Assembly (NCBI GenBank): GCA_022447275.1
Contig: JAKVBK010000030.1
Span: forward strand, 1 to 36,745
Direction: 5' to 3'
DNA: 36,745 nucleotides
DNA from: Oceanicola sp.
GTDB lineage: Bacteria > Pseudomonadota > Alphaproteobacteria > Rhodobacterales > Rhodobacteraceae
The position numbers and the translations under genes are program-made. Shown piece by piece: positions 28,753-36,745 of the stretch. Positions within the stretch are counted from its first letter, which is position 1. Each line of letters opens with the position of its first letter. Under the pieces are notes generated by a model. The model was given only the letters and a program-made list of their open reading frames with translations, had not been told where the DNA came from and ran no database searches.

Positions 28753-28959
28753 ATGCCGACTGGCACCGTGAAATGGTTTAACGACACAAAAGGCTATGGC
28801 TTTATCGCCCCCGACACCGGTGGCAAGGATGTTTTCGTACATATCTCAGCTGTTGAACGCGCTGGTCTGACAGCGTTGGCTGAAGATGCGAAAATAGGCT
28901 ACGAACTTCGCGAAGGCCGTGATGGACGCGCCTCTGCGGTTGAATTGCAGATGCTCTGA
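28753..28959 (+). CDS. cold-shock DNA/RNA-binding protein
   Basis: A 68-residue CspA-type OB-fold protein. RNP1 is KGYGFIAP (13-20) and RNP2 is DVFVHIS (26-32). It binds single-stranded RNA or DNA as an RNA chaperone. The ATG at 28753 has a strong AAGGAGA site. It may be constitutive or cold-induced; the upstream leader is only 159 bases long, divergent from the ArsC-like gene. Confidence 0.95.
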   Translation: MPTGTVKWFNDTKGYGFIAPDTGGKDVFVHISAVERAGLTALAEDAKIGYELREGRDGRASAVELQML

Positions 28960-28995
28960 CGCCACAAAGCGCAACCTCTGTACTGCAACTGCCCA

Positions 28996-29012
28996 CGCGC
29001 ACCCTGTGCGCG
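28996..29012. terminator. hairpin after the cold-shock gene
   Basis: A perfect 7-base stem CGCGCAC-CCT-GTGCGCG 37 bases after the stop, without a T tract. It lies between the convergent csp and thyX stops, so either gene could use it. Confidence 0.35.
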
Positions 29013-29096
29013 CGGGACTCACCCTTGCTGGCGCTAAACTCCACTGCCTCAATGAACGACGCACCCGCTGCGCGTCGGTGGGCATGCACAGTGAAA

Positions 29097-30014
29097 TTAA
29101 GCAGATGATGCGCTGACGATGGCCTCAAACTCACGCCACTCGCCTTTGGACATTCCCGACGTTTCCTGAGTGACGGCTTCGCCCGCAAGCATGCGCCGAA
29201 CGCAATCAAGCGCCTTGCCCGACAGTGTAGCGCCCCCCAAGCGGTAGTCTTCGAAGGCCCGGTACGCAGCGGGAACCCAATCGGCCACCAGCCGACATAT
29301 CTCGTCCGCATACACGCGAATCTCATACTGTGCATGGCTGTCAGCGCGCAGACGTAGGAAGTGGAACAGATTGTGCAGATCCACTTTCCAGTACCACTGC
29401 GTGTAGATATTGGCGGGCAGGTTCATACGGGCGAGTTCCCGCGCTAATCCCTGTTGACCGTCCTGCCCAATCATTTCCTCGTAGTGATCGTAGCAGCGCG
29501 CAGCATCCCCTTTGAGCATCTCAAGCACGCGGGCCGCTTCTGCTGGCTCCAGCACGTCTCCACGGCCCTGGTTGTTGATGACCGATTGTGCGGCCAAGTG
29601 CTCTTCCGTCGGGATGTAGAATTCGCGATCCAGGATCGAATAGCGCGCGGAATACTCATTCACATTTGCTGTCCGATGCCGGATCCACTGCCGCGCCACG
29701 AAGACAGGCAATTTCACATGCAGCTTTATTTCGCACATCTCGAAAGGTGTGGAATGCCAGTGCCGCATCAAGTACCGGATCAACCCTTCATCATTTTGAA
29801 CCGACTTGGTGCCCTTGCCGTAGCTGACCCGGGCTGCCTGGCAGATGGCAGCGTCATCGCCCATGTAGTCGATGACGCGCACAAAGCCATGATCCAAAAC
29901 GGGATTTACCTTGTAGAGATGGGCCTCCATGCCCTCAGAAACCGCGCGTAAGGTTGGTTTCGCTTGTGCCCGGAGGGCTTCAATTTCGGCAAGCTGATCA
30001 GGGCTGACAGGCAT
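29097..30014 (-). CDS. thyX: FAD-dependent thymidylate synthase
   Basis: A 305-residue flavin-dependent thymidylate synthase making dTMP from dUMP with methylene-THF and NADPH. The signature RHR-x7-S appears as [13 protein letters not shown] (112-124), with Ser122 in the expected position; an Ala stands where many ThyX proteins have the first Ser. The rest, including [24 protein letters not shown], is typical. Start 30014 has AAGGAGAG nearby. This provides the cell's dTMP route; no thyA is in the window. Confidence 0.96.
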   Translation of the reverse strand: MPVSPDQLAEIEALRAQAKPTLRAVSEGMEAHLYKVNPVLDHGFVRVIDYMGDDAAICQAARVSYGKGTKSVQNDEGLIRYLMRHWHSTPFEMCEIKLHVKLPVFVARQWIRHRTANVNEYSARYSILDREFYIPTEEHLAAQSVINNQGRGDVLEPAEAARVLEMLKGDAARCYDHYEEMIGQDGQQGLARELARMNLPANIYTQWYWKVDLHNLFHFLRLRADSHAQYEIRVYADEICRLVADWVPAAYRAFEDYRLGGATLSGKALDCVRRMLAGEAVTQETSGMSKGEWREFEAIVSASSA

Positions 30015-30249
30015 AGGCTCTCTCCTTATTCAGCCCACTATATCTTGCGGCACATGACACGCCTACCCCCACATGAAGAGTTGTCCACAGAAATTTGCCC
30101 CCTTGCTGCCACGGCAACCCAACCAAAAGCAGTACAGAGGCCAAATGTGACGAGTTTCTTGAACACACGAGGGCTCGGTCATCCTGTGCTGTTCAGGCTG
30201 GATGCGCATCTGTCACGGCGCATGGACAACTCCGCAAGCAAGATGATAG

Positions 30250-31047
30250 GCGCAATCGGCTTGCCGCCGGCCGGAAGCAACTGGCACATCTCCAAACGCC
30301 GACAAAGCTCTAAACCATCAGCAAAAGCAGACAGCACTGGCGCAAGCCGAAGGACGCCTCTTTGGCCGCACCTTCCGGCTCAGCACACAAGCGCAGGCCC
30401 AATCTCCCGAAACCAAAGGCTCCGATTTTGCTTTTCTTTCCCTGGGCGCTGGTTTTCGGCTTCAAACGGGCAATCCCCAAAGCCCGACGGAATGGAACGG
30501 CAGCGTTGAGCGGAGCCACTACGCAGGTGCGCTGTATGGCGACAATATCAGCCTCTCAACTGCACAGACCTTTCGCTGGCCCACAACAGGGCTGCGCCTT
30601 GGCGCTCGGGCCGAATATCTGACGCGACACGATATTGATGAGACAGCAAAAACGCTGAGCATCAGCGCAGATATTGTTCATCAACTGTCGTCTGGTGATC
30701 GCATCACATTGCGTTTTGGAAGCGGAGCAAGCCATTCGGACAGCTCGGTTCTCGATCATCGCACAACGCGCGCCGGCGTCGTGTATGCGCGCGCGCAACC
30801 CATCGTTGGCGCCAAGCTTACGCTGGATTTCAACCTGCTTTGGCGCAGCGATAACAGCTACCCATTGTCCTTGGAAGGCCGCGAAGGTCAACGGGCATTC
30901 ATCGGTGACAGCGTGACCCTGCAACAAGTTGAGCTTTATGGTTTCGACCCGATGGTGCGGGTGGAACATGCGATCAACGACAGCAACTTACGTCGCGAAG
31001 AAACTGTCGAAAACTGCGTTTCGCTGGGGATTCGCTCGTCTTTTTGA
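30250..31047 (+). pseudogene. remnant of a SLAM-like (DUF560) outer-membrane beta-barrel gene
   Basis: A continuous open frame of 265 codons with no usable start for its first 150 codons, preceded by TGA TAG at 30244-30249. Its translation alternates strands as a beta-barrel does and ends in the family pattern YGFDPMVRVEHAINDSNLRREE and the terminal IRSSF, which matches surface lipoprotein assembly modifier barrels. The N-terminal TPR domain and signal peptide are missing. Fragments in another frame (to about 30300) may continue the barrel, suggesting a frameshift. The gene is therefore likely decayed. No lipoprotein partner lies beside it. Confidence 0.62.
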
Positions 31048-31129
31048 AGGCGCTTGGCATAAATAAAGCGCTCGTCCTCCCTGCTTGCCGCGCTAAATCT
31101 AGGGGTGGAAATGCAAGGAATGTCGATTG

Positions 31130-31558
31130 ATGGATATCAAATATCTCCACACCATGGTGCGGGTTAAAGATCTGGAAGCCTCCATGGCTTTCTACAAGCT
31201 GCTAGGTCTTGAAGAGACCCGGCGCTATGACAACGAACAGGGCCGTTTCACATTGATTTTCATGGCCCCTCCCGGCCAACCGGAATGCCCTGTGGAACTG
31301 ACGTATAACTGGGATGGGGATGAAGGATTGCCCACGGATGGGCGGCACTTTGGGCATCTCGCCTACGCCGTCGATAACATTTACGACTTTTGCCAGAATT
31401 TGATGGACAATGGCGTGGTGATCAATCGCCCGCCGCGGGATGGCCGGATGGCGTTCGTCCGATCACCGGACAACATTTCGATCGAGCTGCTCCAGATGGG
31501 AGAGCCGCTGCCCAGCGCCGAGCCGTGGGCCAGCATGCAAAATACCGGGCATTGGTGA
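31130..31558 (+). CDS. gloA: lactoylglutathione lyase (glyoxalase I)
   Basis: A 142-residue glyoxalase I that turns the methylglyoxal-glutathione hemithioacetal into lactoylglutathione. The four metal ligands of E. coli GloA (His5, Glu56, His74, Glu122) have counterparts at His7, Glu56, His76 and Glu119. Start is the ATG at 31130 with an AAGGA about 12 bases before; an adjacent TTG at 31127 would add one residue. It is followed one base after its stop by the first DUF1194 gene, so the three genes may form an operon. Confidence 0.93.
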   Translation: MDIKYLHTMVRVKDLEASMAFYKLLGLEETRRYDNEQGRFTLIFMAPPGQPECPVELTYNWDGDEGLPTDGRHFGHLAYAVDNIYDFCQNLMDNGVVINRPPRDGRMAFVRSPDNISIELLQMGEPLPSAEPWASMQNTGHW

Positions 31559-31559
31559 T

Positions 31560-32258
31560 ATGCAGTTGATGTGGGCGCGCGCCATCACTTTGGCAATCGC
31601 GCTTTTGACCTCGGCCGTATCAGCCGCTGCCGCAAGCTGCCGCTTGGCGCTCTTGCTAGCACTCGACATTTCCTCGTCCGTGGATTTTCAAGAGGATGCG
31701 ATGCAGCGCGGCGGGCTGGCGCGGGCCCTTCAGTCTGATCCCGTGGTAGAGGCGATTTTGTCCGTGCCCGATCAAACAGTTGCGCTGGCTGTTTTCGAAT
31801 GGTCTGGGCGGTATCAGCAGGACCTGATCATGGATTGGGTCGCCCTCAGCAATGAGGCTGACATCCGCTCGGCTGCTAACGTTATTGCGGCGTCGCAGCG
31901 CAGTTACGCTGAATTTCCAACCGCACTGGGCTATGCGCTTGGCCACGCCGCCTCTTTGCTCTCGGCTGCGCCCCAGTGTGATGAAGTGGTGATCGATGTC
32001 TCTGGTGACGGGGTCAATAACGAAGGCTTCCCGCCCGCCCTTGCCTATAAAAACTTTGACCTCAGCGAGGTGACTGTGAACGGGCTCGCGATCCAGGGCG
32101 GCAAGGATGACATCGCTGAATATTACAAGCGCGAACTCATCCGCGGGCCCGGCGCATTTGTTGAGGTTGCGCAAAGTTTCGAGGATTTTGAGCGCGTTAT
32201 GCAACGCAAGTTGATCCGGGAAACACAGGCGCAGATCTTCAGTTCATTGGACCAGTGA
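31560..32258 (+). CDS. secreted DUF1194 (vWFA-like) protein, first copy
   Basis: A 232-residue protein with a signal peptide (cleaved around SAAA-SC, residues 23-27) and a von Willebrand A-like fold of the DUF1194 family. The MIDAS-type metal motif is DISSS (Asp36, Ser38, Ser40). The segment VALAVFEWSGRYQQDLIMDW and the ISGDG-like VIDVSGDGVNNEG are shared with the gene downstream. The function is unknown; vWFA domains bind ligands through a divalent metal. Its ATG begins one base after the gloA stop, and its stop overlaps the start of the second copy. Confidence 0.85.
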   Translation: MQLMWARAITLAIALLTSAVSAAAASCRLALLLALDISSSVDFQEDAMQRGGLARALQSDPVVEAILSVPDQTVALAVFEWSGRYQQDLIMDWVALSNEADIRSAANVIAASQRSYAEFPTALGYALGHAASLLSAAPQCDEVVIDVSGDGVNNEGFPPALAYKNFDLSEVTVNGLAIQGGKDDIAEYYKRELIRGPGAFVEVAQSFEDFERVMQRKLIRETQAQIFSSLDQ

Positions 32259-33076
32259 TGCTGCGCCTTGCGGTGTTGATCGCTGTTGCTGTTTGCCTCG
32301 CGTCGCAAGCGACCCATGCTTTCTGTCGCCAAGCCCTCGCCCTCGGGCTCGATGTTTCTGGCTCTGTAGATACACAGGAATACGGACTACAACGCGACGG
32401 CATTGCAACAGCCCTGCAATCCGCATCCGTTAGATCTGCCTTGTTGGAGCAAGGCCCGCCGGTGGCATTGGCCGTGTTCGAATGGAGCGCGGAAAACTGG
32501 CAACGCCTTGTCGTCGATTGGACCCTGATTGACAGCAATGCAACCTTGCAGGCTGTCATCACCACGATCGCAAACAGCCAGCGCGGGCCCGCTCCGGATG
32601 GGACGGCCCTTGGGCAGGCCCTCATCTTTGGGGCGCAACTTCTGGAAAGGAATCCAGGTTGCCAAATGAGAACCCTGGATATTTCGGGAGATGGAAAAAA
32701 CAATCAGGGACACAGCCCGGATACACTGTCGGTCAGGAATAGCTTGAGCGGCAGCACGGTAAACGCTCTTGTGATAGGGTCAGATGACAAAGGCCCACAA
32801 GACACAAGGCAGGCTGACATCGCGGAGCTTTCCGCCTATTTCAACCGATCCGTGATCTATGGGCCAGACAGTTTTGTGCAAGTTGCCATTGGCTTTGAAG
32901 ATTACGCCGCTGCAATGGAGAAAAAACTACTGCGGGAGTTGAAGCCAATACTTCTGGGTGGCTCTCCCCTTGAGCCGAAGCCTGAAGGCAGCGGCAGAAC
33001 GTCTCCCCAACGGGTGGCGGAAAGCGATGAACATGTTTTCGCCGCCGCGCCTAGCGCCTTTGCCCCCCTCCGCTAG
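32258..33076 (+). CDS. secreted DUF1194 (vWFA-like) protein, second copy
   Basis: A 272-residue paralogue of the preceding gene, with a signal peptide (cleaved after THA, about residue 20) and the DVSGS metal motif (Asp32, Ser34, Ser36), the shared VALAVFEWS and DISGDGKNNQG, and a C-terminal polar extension of about 45 residues not found in the first copy. The ATG overlaps the previous stop by one base; a GTG at 32255 is an alternative. The stop overlaps the convergent MarR gene by four bases. Confidence 0.85.
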   Translation: MLRLAVLIAVAVCLASQATHAFCRQALALGLDVSGSVDTQEYGLQRDGIATALQSASVRSALLEQGPPVALAVFEWSAENWQRLVVDWTLIDSNATLQAVITTIANSQRGPAPDGTALGQALIFGAQLLERNPGCQMRTLDISGDGKNNQGHSPDTLSVRNSLSGSTVNALVIGSDDKGPQDTRQADIAELSAYFNRSVIYGPDSFVQVAIGFEDYAAAMEKKLLRELKPILLGGSPLEPKPEGSGRTSPQRVAESDEHVFAAAPSAFAPLR

Positions 33077-33570
33077 TAGATATAGCGGATCTGGTCGCTC
33101 CAGTATCTTTCGAGCCGACGCAGACCCGTGGTGACATCTTCAAGTTGCGCAATGTCCAGCACCTGCCGATCTTGCAAACCTTCGGCATGACGCGCGAACA
33201 GCTCTTCCACTGTTGTCCGGATATGGCGGCCTTTTTCGGTGAGCTTTACACGCACCGAGCGCCGGTCAATTTCGCAGCGCTGATGGTGCATATACCCCAT
33301 CACAACCAGCTTCTTAAGATTGTAAGACACGTTTGAGCCTTGATAATACCCGCGCGATTTCAGCTCGCCTGCCGTCACTTCATTGTCGCCAATGTTGAAC
33401 AGAAGAAGCGCCTGGACCGCATTGATGTCCAAAACACCAACCCGCTCGAATTCGTCTTTGATGACATCGAGAAGGAGCCTGTGAAGACGTTCGACCAACG
33501 CCAAACCATCTAGATAGCTGTTTGCATATCCTGCCCGCGAGGCAGGCATCATCTTATCTTGCATACTCAT
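33073..33570 (-). CDS. ldtR: MarR-family regulator, LdtR-like
   Basis: A 165-residue winged-helix regulator. The DNA-binding part GDNEVTAGELKSRGYYQGSNVSYNLKKLVVMGYMHHQRCEIDRRSVRVKLTEKG (about 61-113) closely matches the LdtR group of alphaproteobacterial MarR proteins, known in Liberibacter and Sinorhizobium to control an L,D-transpeptidase and osmotic tolerance. No L,D-transpeptidase gene is in the window. ATG 33570 has GGAG eight bases before it. The name is by similarity and moderately sure. Confidence 0.75.
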   Translation of the reverse strand: MSMQDKMMPASRAGYANSYLDGLALVERLHRLLLDVIKDEFERVGVLDINAVQALLLFNIGDNEVTAGELKSRGYYQGSNVSYNLKKLVVMGYMHHQRCEIDRRSVRVKLTEKGRHIRTTVEELFARHAEGLQDRQVLDIAQLEDVTTGLRRLERYWSDQIRYIY

Positions 33571-33670
33571 GGCACACTCCGCCGTATTTGAGATCCCTCT
33601 CAGGGTAGCGAAGGAAACGCCAACAAGCGGTTAATGTGGGAAAAATTACATCTTTTCAGAAAAGTCCATT

Positions 33671-33961
33671 CTAATTCATGGCCTTAGCGTGATCCGCTAT
33701 CATCGAGATCAGTCCTTCAAAGGGCGGCGCCGCAGGTGTTTGGCCTGTGACCCAAGCATATAGCTCCTGATCATTTTCGCTGAGCAAGGCGTCGTAAAGA
33801 TCCAAAGTCTCGCCCTCAAGCTGAGCAAGCTGCGCGTCTGCAAAGCTGCCAAGGATCAAATCCATCTCCTTGATGCCCCGCCGCCAGGAGCGCATCTTCA
33901 ACCGGCGCAAACGGGTCTCGTGGCTTTCATCAACAGGGACGGATGGCTCGGGCAAACGCAT
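33671..33961 (-). CDS. sdhE: succinate dehydrogenase assembly factor SdhE
   Basis: A 96-residue protein that attaches FAD to SdhA, or assists it. The hallmark RLKMRSWRRGIKEMDLILGSFAD (about 19-41) contains the conserved RGxxE motif, RGIKE. The ATG at 33961 starts two bases after the stop of the XRE regulator, so the two are coupled; a TTG at 33967 overlaps that stop. sdhA is not in the window. Length is normal for alphaproteobacteria. Confidence 0.92.
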   Translation of the reverse strand: MRLPEPSVPVDESHETRLRRLKMRSWRRGIKEMDLILGSFADAQLAQLEGETLDLYDALLSENDQELYAWVTGQTPAAPPFEGLISMIADHAKAMN

Positions 33962-33963
33962 AT

Positions 33964-34368
33964 TCAAACCTCGCTTAAATCTTCTTGCGTCAGCACAGTC
34001 CGGAGCCGCTTCTCGGTGCGCGCAAGCCGTTCTGCGGCTGCATCCATATCCACCCGTATTTCGCGCAATTCAAGAAGCAGTTCATGCACATCCTTTGTGA
34101 TCGGCTGTTCGTCCACGGGCGCATCAACGCCCTGCCCTTCCCCGTTTAACAGCCACATCAGTGACACGTTGAGCAAGCCAGACAGCATCTGCAACTTGTT
34201 GGCCCGCGGTTCTGTAAGGTCATTTTCCCAGCCCCGGACCGTCTTGACTTTGACGCCCAGCTTGCGCGCCATTTCAGATTGGCTCAGCCCGGAGGCCTCG
34301 CGCGCGCCGGCGATCCGATCTCCGATGGTGGCTGTCTCGTCGCTAAACCAATTGCTCATCTCATTCAT
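33964..34368 (-). CDS. XRE-family helix-turn-helix regulator
   Basis: A 134-residue regulator: helix-turn-helix (residues 15-70) with IAGAREASGLSQSEMARKLGVKVKTVRGWENDLTEPRANKL, then a C-terminal helix with heptad-like repeats (about 95-130) that may form a coiled coil for dimerisation. It is of the cro/C1 type and its target is unknown. ATG 34368 has AAGGAGG; the open frame up to 34503 is not used. The stop is two bases from the sdhE start. Confidence 0.85.
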   Translation of the reverse strand: MNEMSNWFSDETATIGDRIAGAREASGLSQSEMARKLGVKVKTVRGWENDLTEPRANKLQMLSGLLNVSLMWLLNGEGQGVDAPVDEQPITKDVHELLLELREIRVDMDAAAERLARTEKRLRTVLTQEDLSEV

Positions 34369-34544
34369 TGGCGCCTCCTTGGGCTGGCCGGCACTTGGGG
34401 CGCCGTTCTGGGGTGCGTGATGCAGCGATGTGCCACTGTCTCCGCGATGTGATGTCTTGGGGCCGTTGAAGCACTTGAATGCCCTCTCACTCGGTTCTAT
34501 CACGAACCCGCTTGTTCCCGGGCGGGCCGCACGCCCAGCCCTAA

Positions 34545-35762
<1,218 letters not shown>

Positions 35763-35778
35763 GCGCAGTTCAAAGAAT

Positions 35779-35809
35779 GGCACCCCTCGGCTTGAGGCCG
35801 GAGGGTGCC
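35779..35809 (+). terminator. aspC terminator hairpin
   Basis: A 13-base stem with two internal mismatches (35779-35791 with 35797-35809, loop TTGAG), 17 bases after the aspC stop, followed by GATTAATT. It is a moderate rho-independent terminator. Confidence 0.65.
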
Positions 35810-35917
35810 GATTAATTGCCGTCAGCATATCATCGCACATTGGACAACTTTAGATAGTTCACTTTGACAGCAGCCTTATGGCCCCCTAGCTTGTAATCAA
35901 CCTAGCTGGGCATACGC

Positions 35918-36337
35918 ATGACTGATCTTCCCGATTATTACTTCCGGATTCGCGAAAATGGTGCCGCCGTTTTTCGCGTAGACACGGAAAATCGCCAAAG
36001 GCGGATCGAGATGGATCAGATCGCGGTGATCAACGTCCGGAACGGGGATATAAAACCCCAGAATGGCCGTTCGCTGACCGATGAGGACAAAGCCGAGATC
36101 GATGCTTGGATGAAGTCACGCCAAGCCTTACTTGCCCGCCGCGACATTGATGACATTCACCGCACGATCGACCACCTGAACCTCACAGCCCAATGGGCGC
36201 AAAGCAAAGCTTCAGACGAGGATTTGGAAGACGTCACAAACCGGCTCTTGCTGGCCATGCATGACCTGCGATCGATCCTTGTGCGAAAGAAAGCTGACCG
36301 GCTGATGAAAGCCAAAAGAGACACCGGCGTTTCCTAA
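35918..36337 (+). CDS. conserved hypothetical protein
   Basis: A 139-residue soluble protein that I do not recognise beyond looking like a conserved rhodobacterial hypothetical. It starts with a beta-rich part (MTDLPDYYFRIRENGAAVFRVD, then QIAVINVRNGDIKP) followed by mostly helical, charged sequence from residue 52. No signal peptide, no transmembrane segment, no known motif. It is convergent with the gene at the right edge, 15 bases apart. Confidence 0.75.
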   Translation: MTDLPDYYFRIRENGAAVFRVDTENRQRRIEMDQIAVINVRNGDIKPQNGRSLTDEDKAEIDAWMKSRQALLARRDIDDIHRTIDHLNLTAQWAQSKASDEDLEDVTNRLLLAMHDLRSILVRKKADRLMKAKRDTGVS

Positions 36338-36352
36338 GTGTCATCAGCCATT

Positions 36353-36745
36353 TCAGCGGAGAAATTGTAGCTCTTGCTCCACTCGGAACAGACGTTCCGC
36401 CGGGCTGACCTCACGATTTTTTAAGTGGGCCAGTACACCGCTCGCCTCGGGCCGCAGCTCAAATTGTGCCCCATATCGCAGATCGAGGCGAATAAACTCC
36501 CAGACCTGTTCCTGCGTAGCCAAGCCATAGCCTTCGGCGCGATCGCAGGCGTTGCGAATTTGCTCGGCACTTCTGACCTTTTGACGCGCTGTAAGGCCCG
36601 CACCGAACTCAATCACGGCACGGTGCCGCAAGGCTGCGCCATACGCATCTGAAAGGGCCGCATATTGATCCTTGCTCAATGCTAGACGGCCCGTCGGCAC
36701 CAAAGCTTGAGGGTTAGGATTGCGTAAGAGTTGCGGGGGGCCGCT
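36353..36745 (-). CDS. hypothetical protein, cut by the window edge
   Basis: A reading frame continuing to the right edge, so its start lies outside. The 130 visible codons have no stop and encode a helical, charged segment without recognised motif (for example RSAEQIRNACDRAEGYGLATQEQVWEFIRLDLRYG). A TTG at 36703 is the only possible internal start and is weak. Function unknown. Confidence 0.6.
   Translation of the reverse strand, partial: SGPPQLLRNPNPQALVPTGRLALSKDQYAALSDAYGAALRHRAVIEFGAGLTARQKVRSAEQIRNACDRAEGYGLATQEQVWEFIRLDLRYGAQFELRPEASGVLAHLKNREVSPAERLFRVEQELQFLR

Noticed and set aside
28802-29335. 177-codon minus-strand frame across the cold-shock gene and the thyX end
   Set aside because: It overlaps two well-supported genes in a different frame and shows no domain.

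Overview
The window looks like chromosome of a marine alphaproteobacterium of the Roseobacter/Rhodobacteraceae type. This is inferred from gene content, GC-rich codon use, no CCA encoded on the tRNA, and alphaproteobacterial families such as a ThyX-type thymidylate synthase, a 96-residue SdhE, an LdtR-like MarR protein and type Ib AspC. No rRNA, CRISPR array, insertion sequence or prophage was found. Most of the window is ordinary chromosome, densely packed, with several small accessory modules.

Layout. (1) 219-2871, minus strand: a GhrA-like hydroxyacid dehydrogenase followed by adenine deaminase, then a small secreted orphan at 3007-3387 on plus. (2) 3496-11657, minus strand: a catabolic/transport block made of an enolase-superfamily enzyme lacking its first catalytic lysine, a GntR/FCD regulator, formyl-CoA transferase with its own terminator, and a tripartite tricarboxylate transporter tctC-tctB-tctA ending in a ketopantoate-reductase-like gene. 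(3) 11810-17813: tRNA-Leu(UAA), a TPR protein, a rhomboid protease, an inositol monophosphatase, the divergent metR/metF pair, a hotdog thioesterase and a DUF2235 alpha/beta hydrolase. The hydrolase start overlaps an orphan form II CoxL-like molybdenum hydroxylase (17800-20100). (4) 20246-25216: valS and thrS in tandem. (5) 25668-28264: a complete bufferin-type RiPP operon, with precursor (DUF2282), MNIO oxidase (DUF692), partner protein (DUF2063) and DoxX membrane protein. This is the most interesting system in the window. (6) 28261-31558: an ArsC/Spx-like protein, a cold-shock protein, thyX, a decayed SLAM-like beta-barrel gene and glyoxalase I. (7) 31560-33076: two tandem DUF1194 (von Willebrand A-like) secreted paralogues. 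(8) 33073-36745: an LdtR-like MarR regulator, an XRE regulator coupled to sdhE, aspartate aminotransferase, and two unrecognised genes, the last cut by the window edge.

How the genes work together. The buf operon probably makes a periplasmic peptide whose cysteines are modified by BufB/BufC to bind copper. A strong hairpin after bufA could set a high precursor-to-enzyme ratio. In the catabolic block, the GntR protein has palindromic sites of the form TGG-N4-CCA in front of its own gene and so probably autoregulates gntR-frc. MetR probably controls metF from the shared promoter region. The other genes are mainly housekeeping: tRNA charging, dTMP synthesis, amino acid metabolism and methylglyoxal detoxification.
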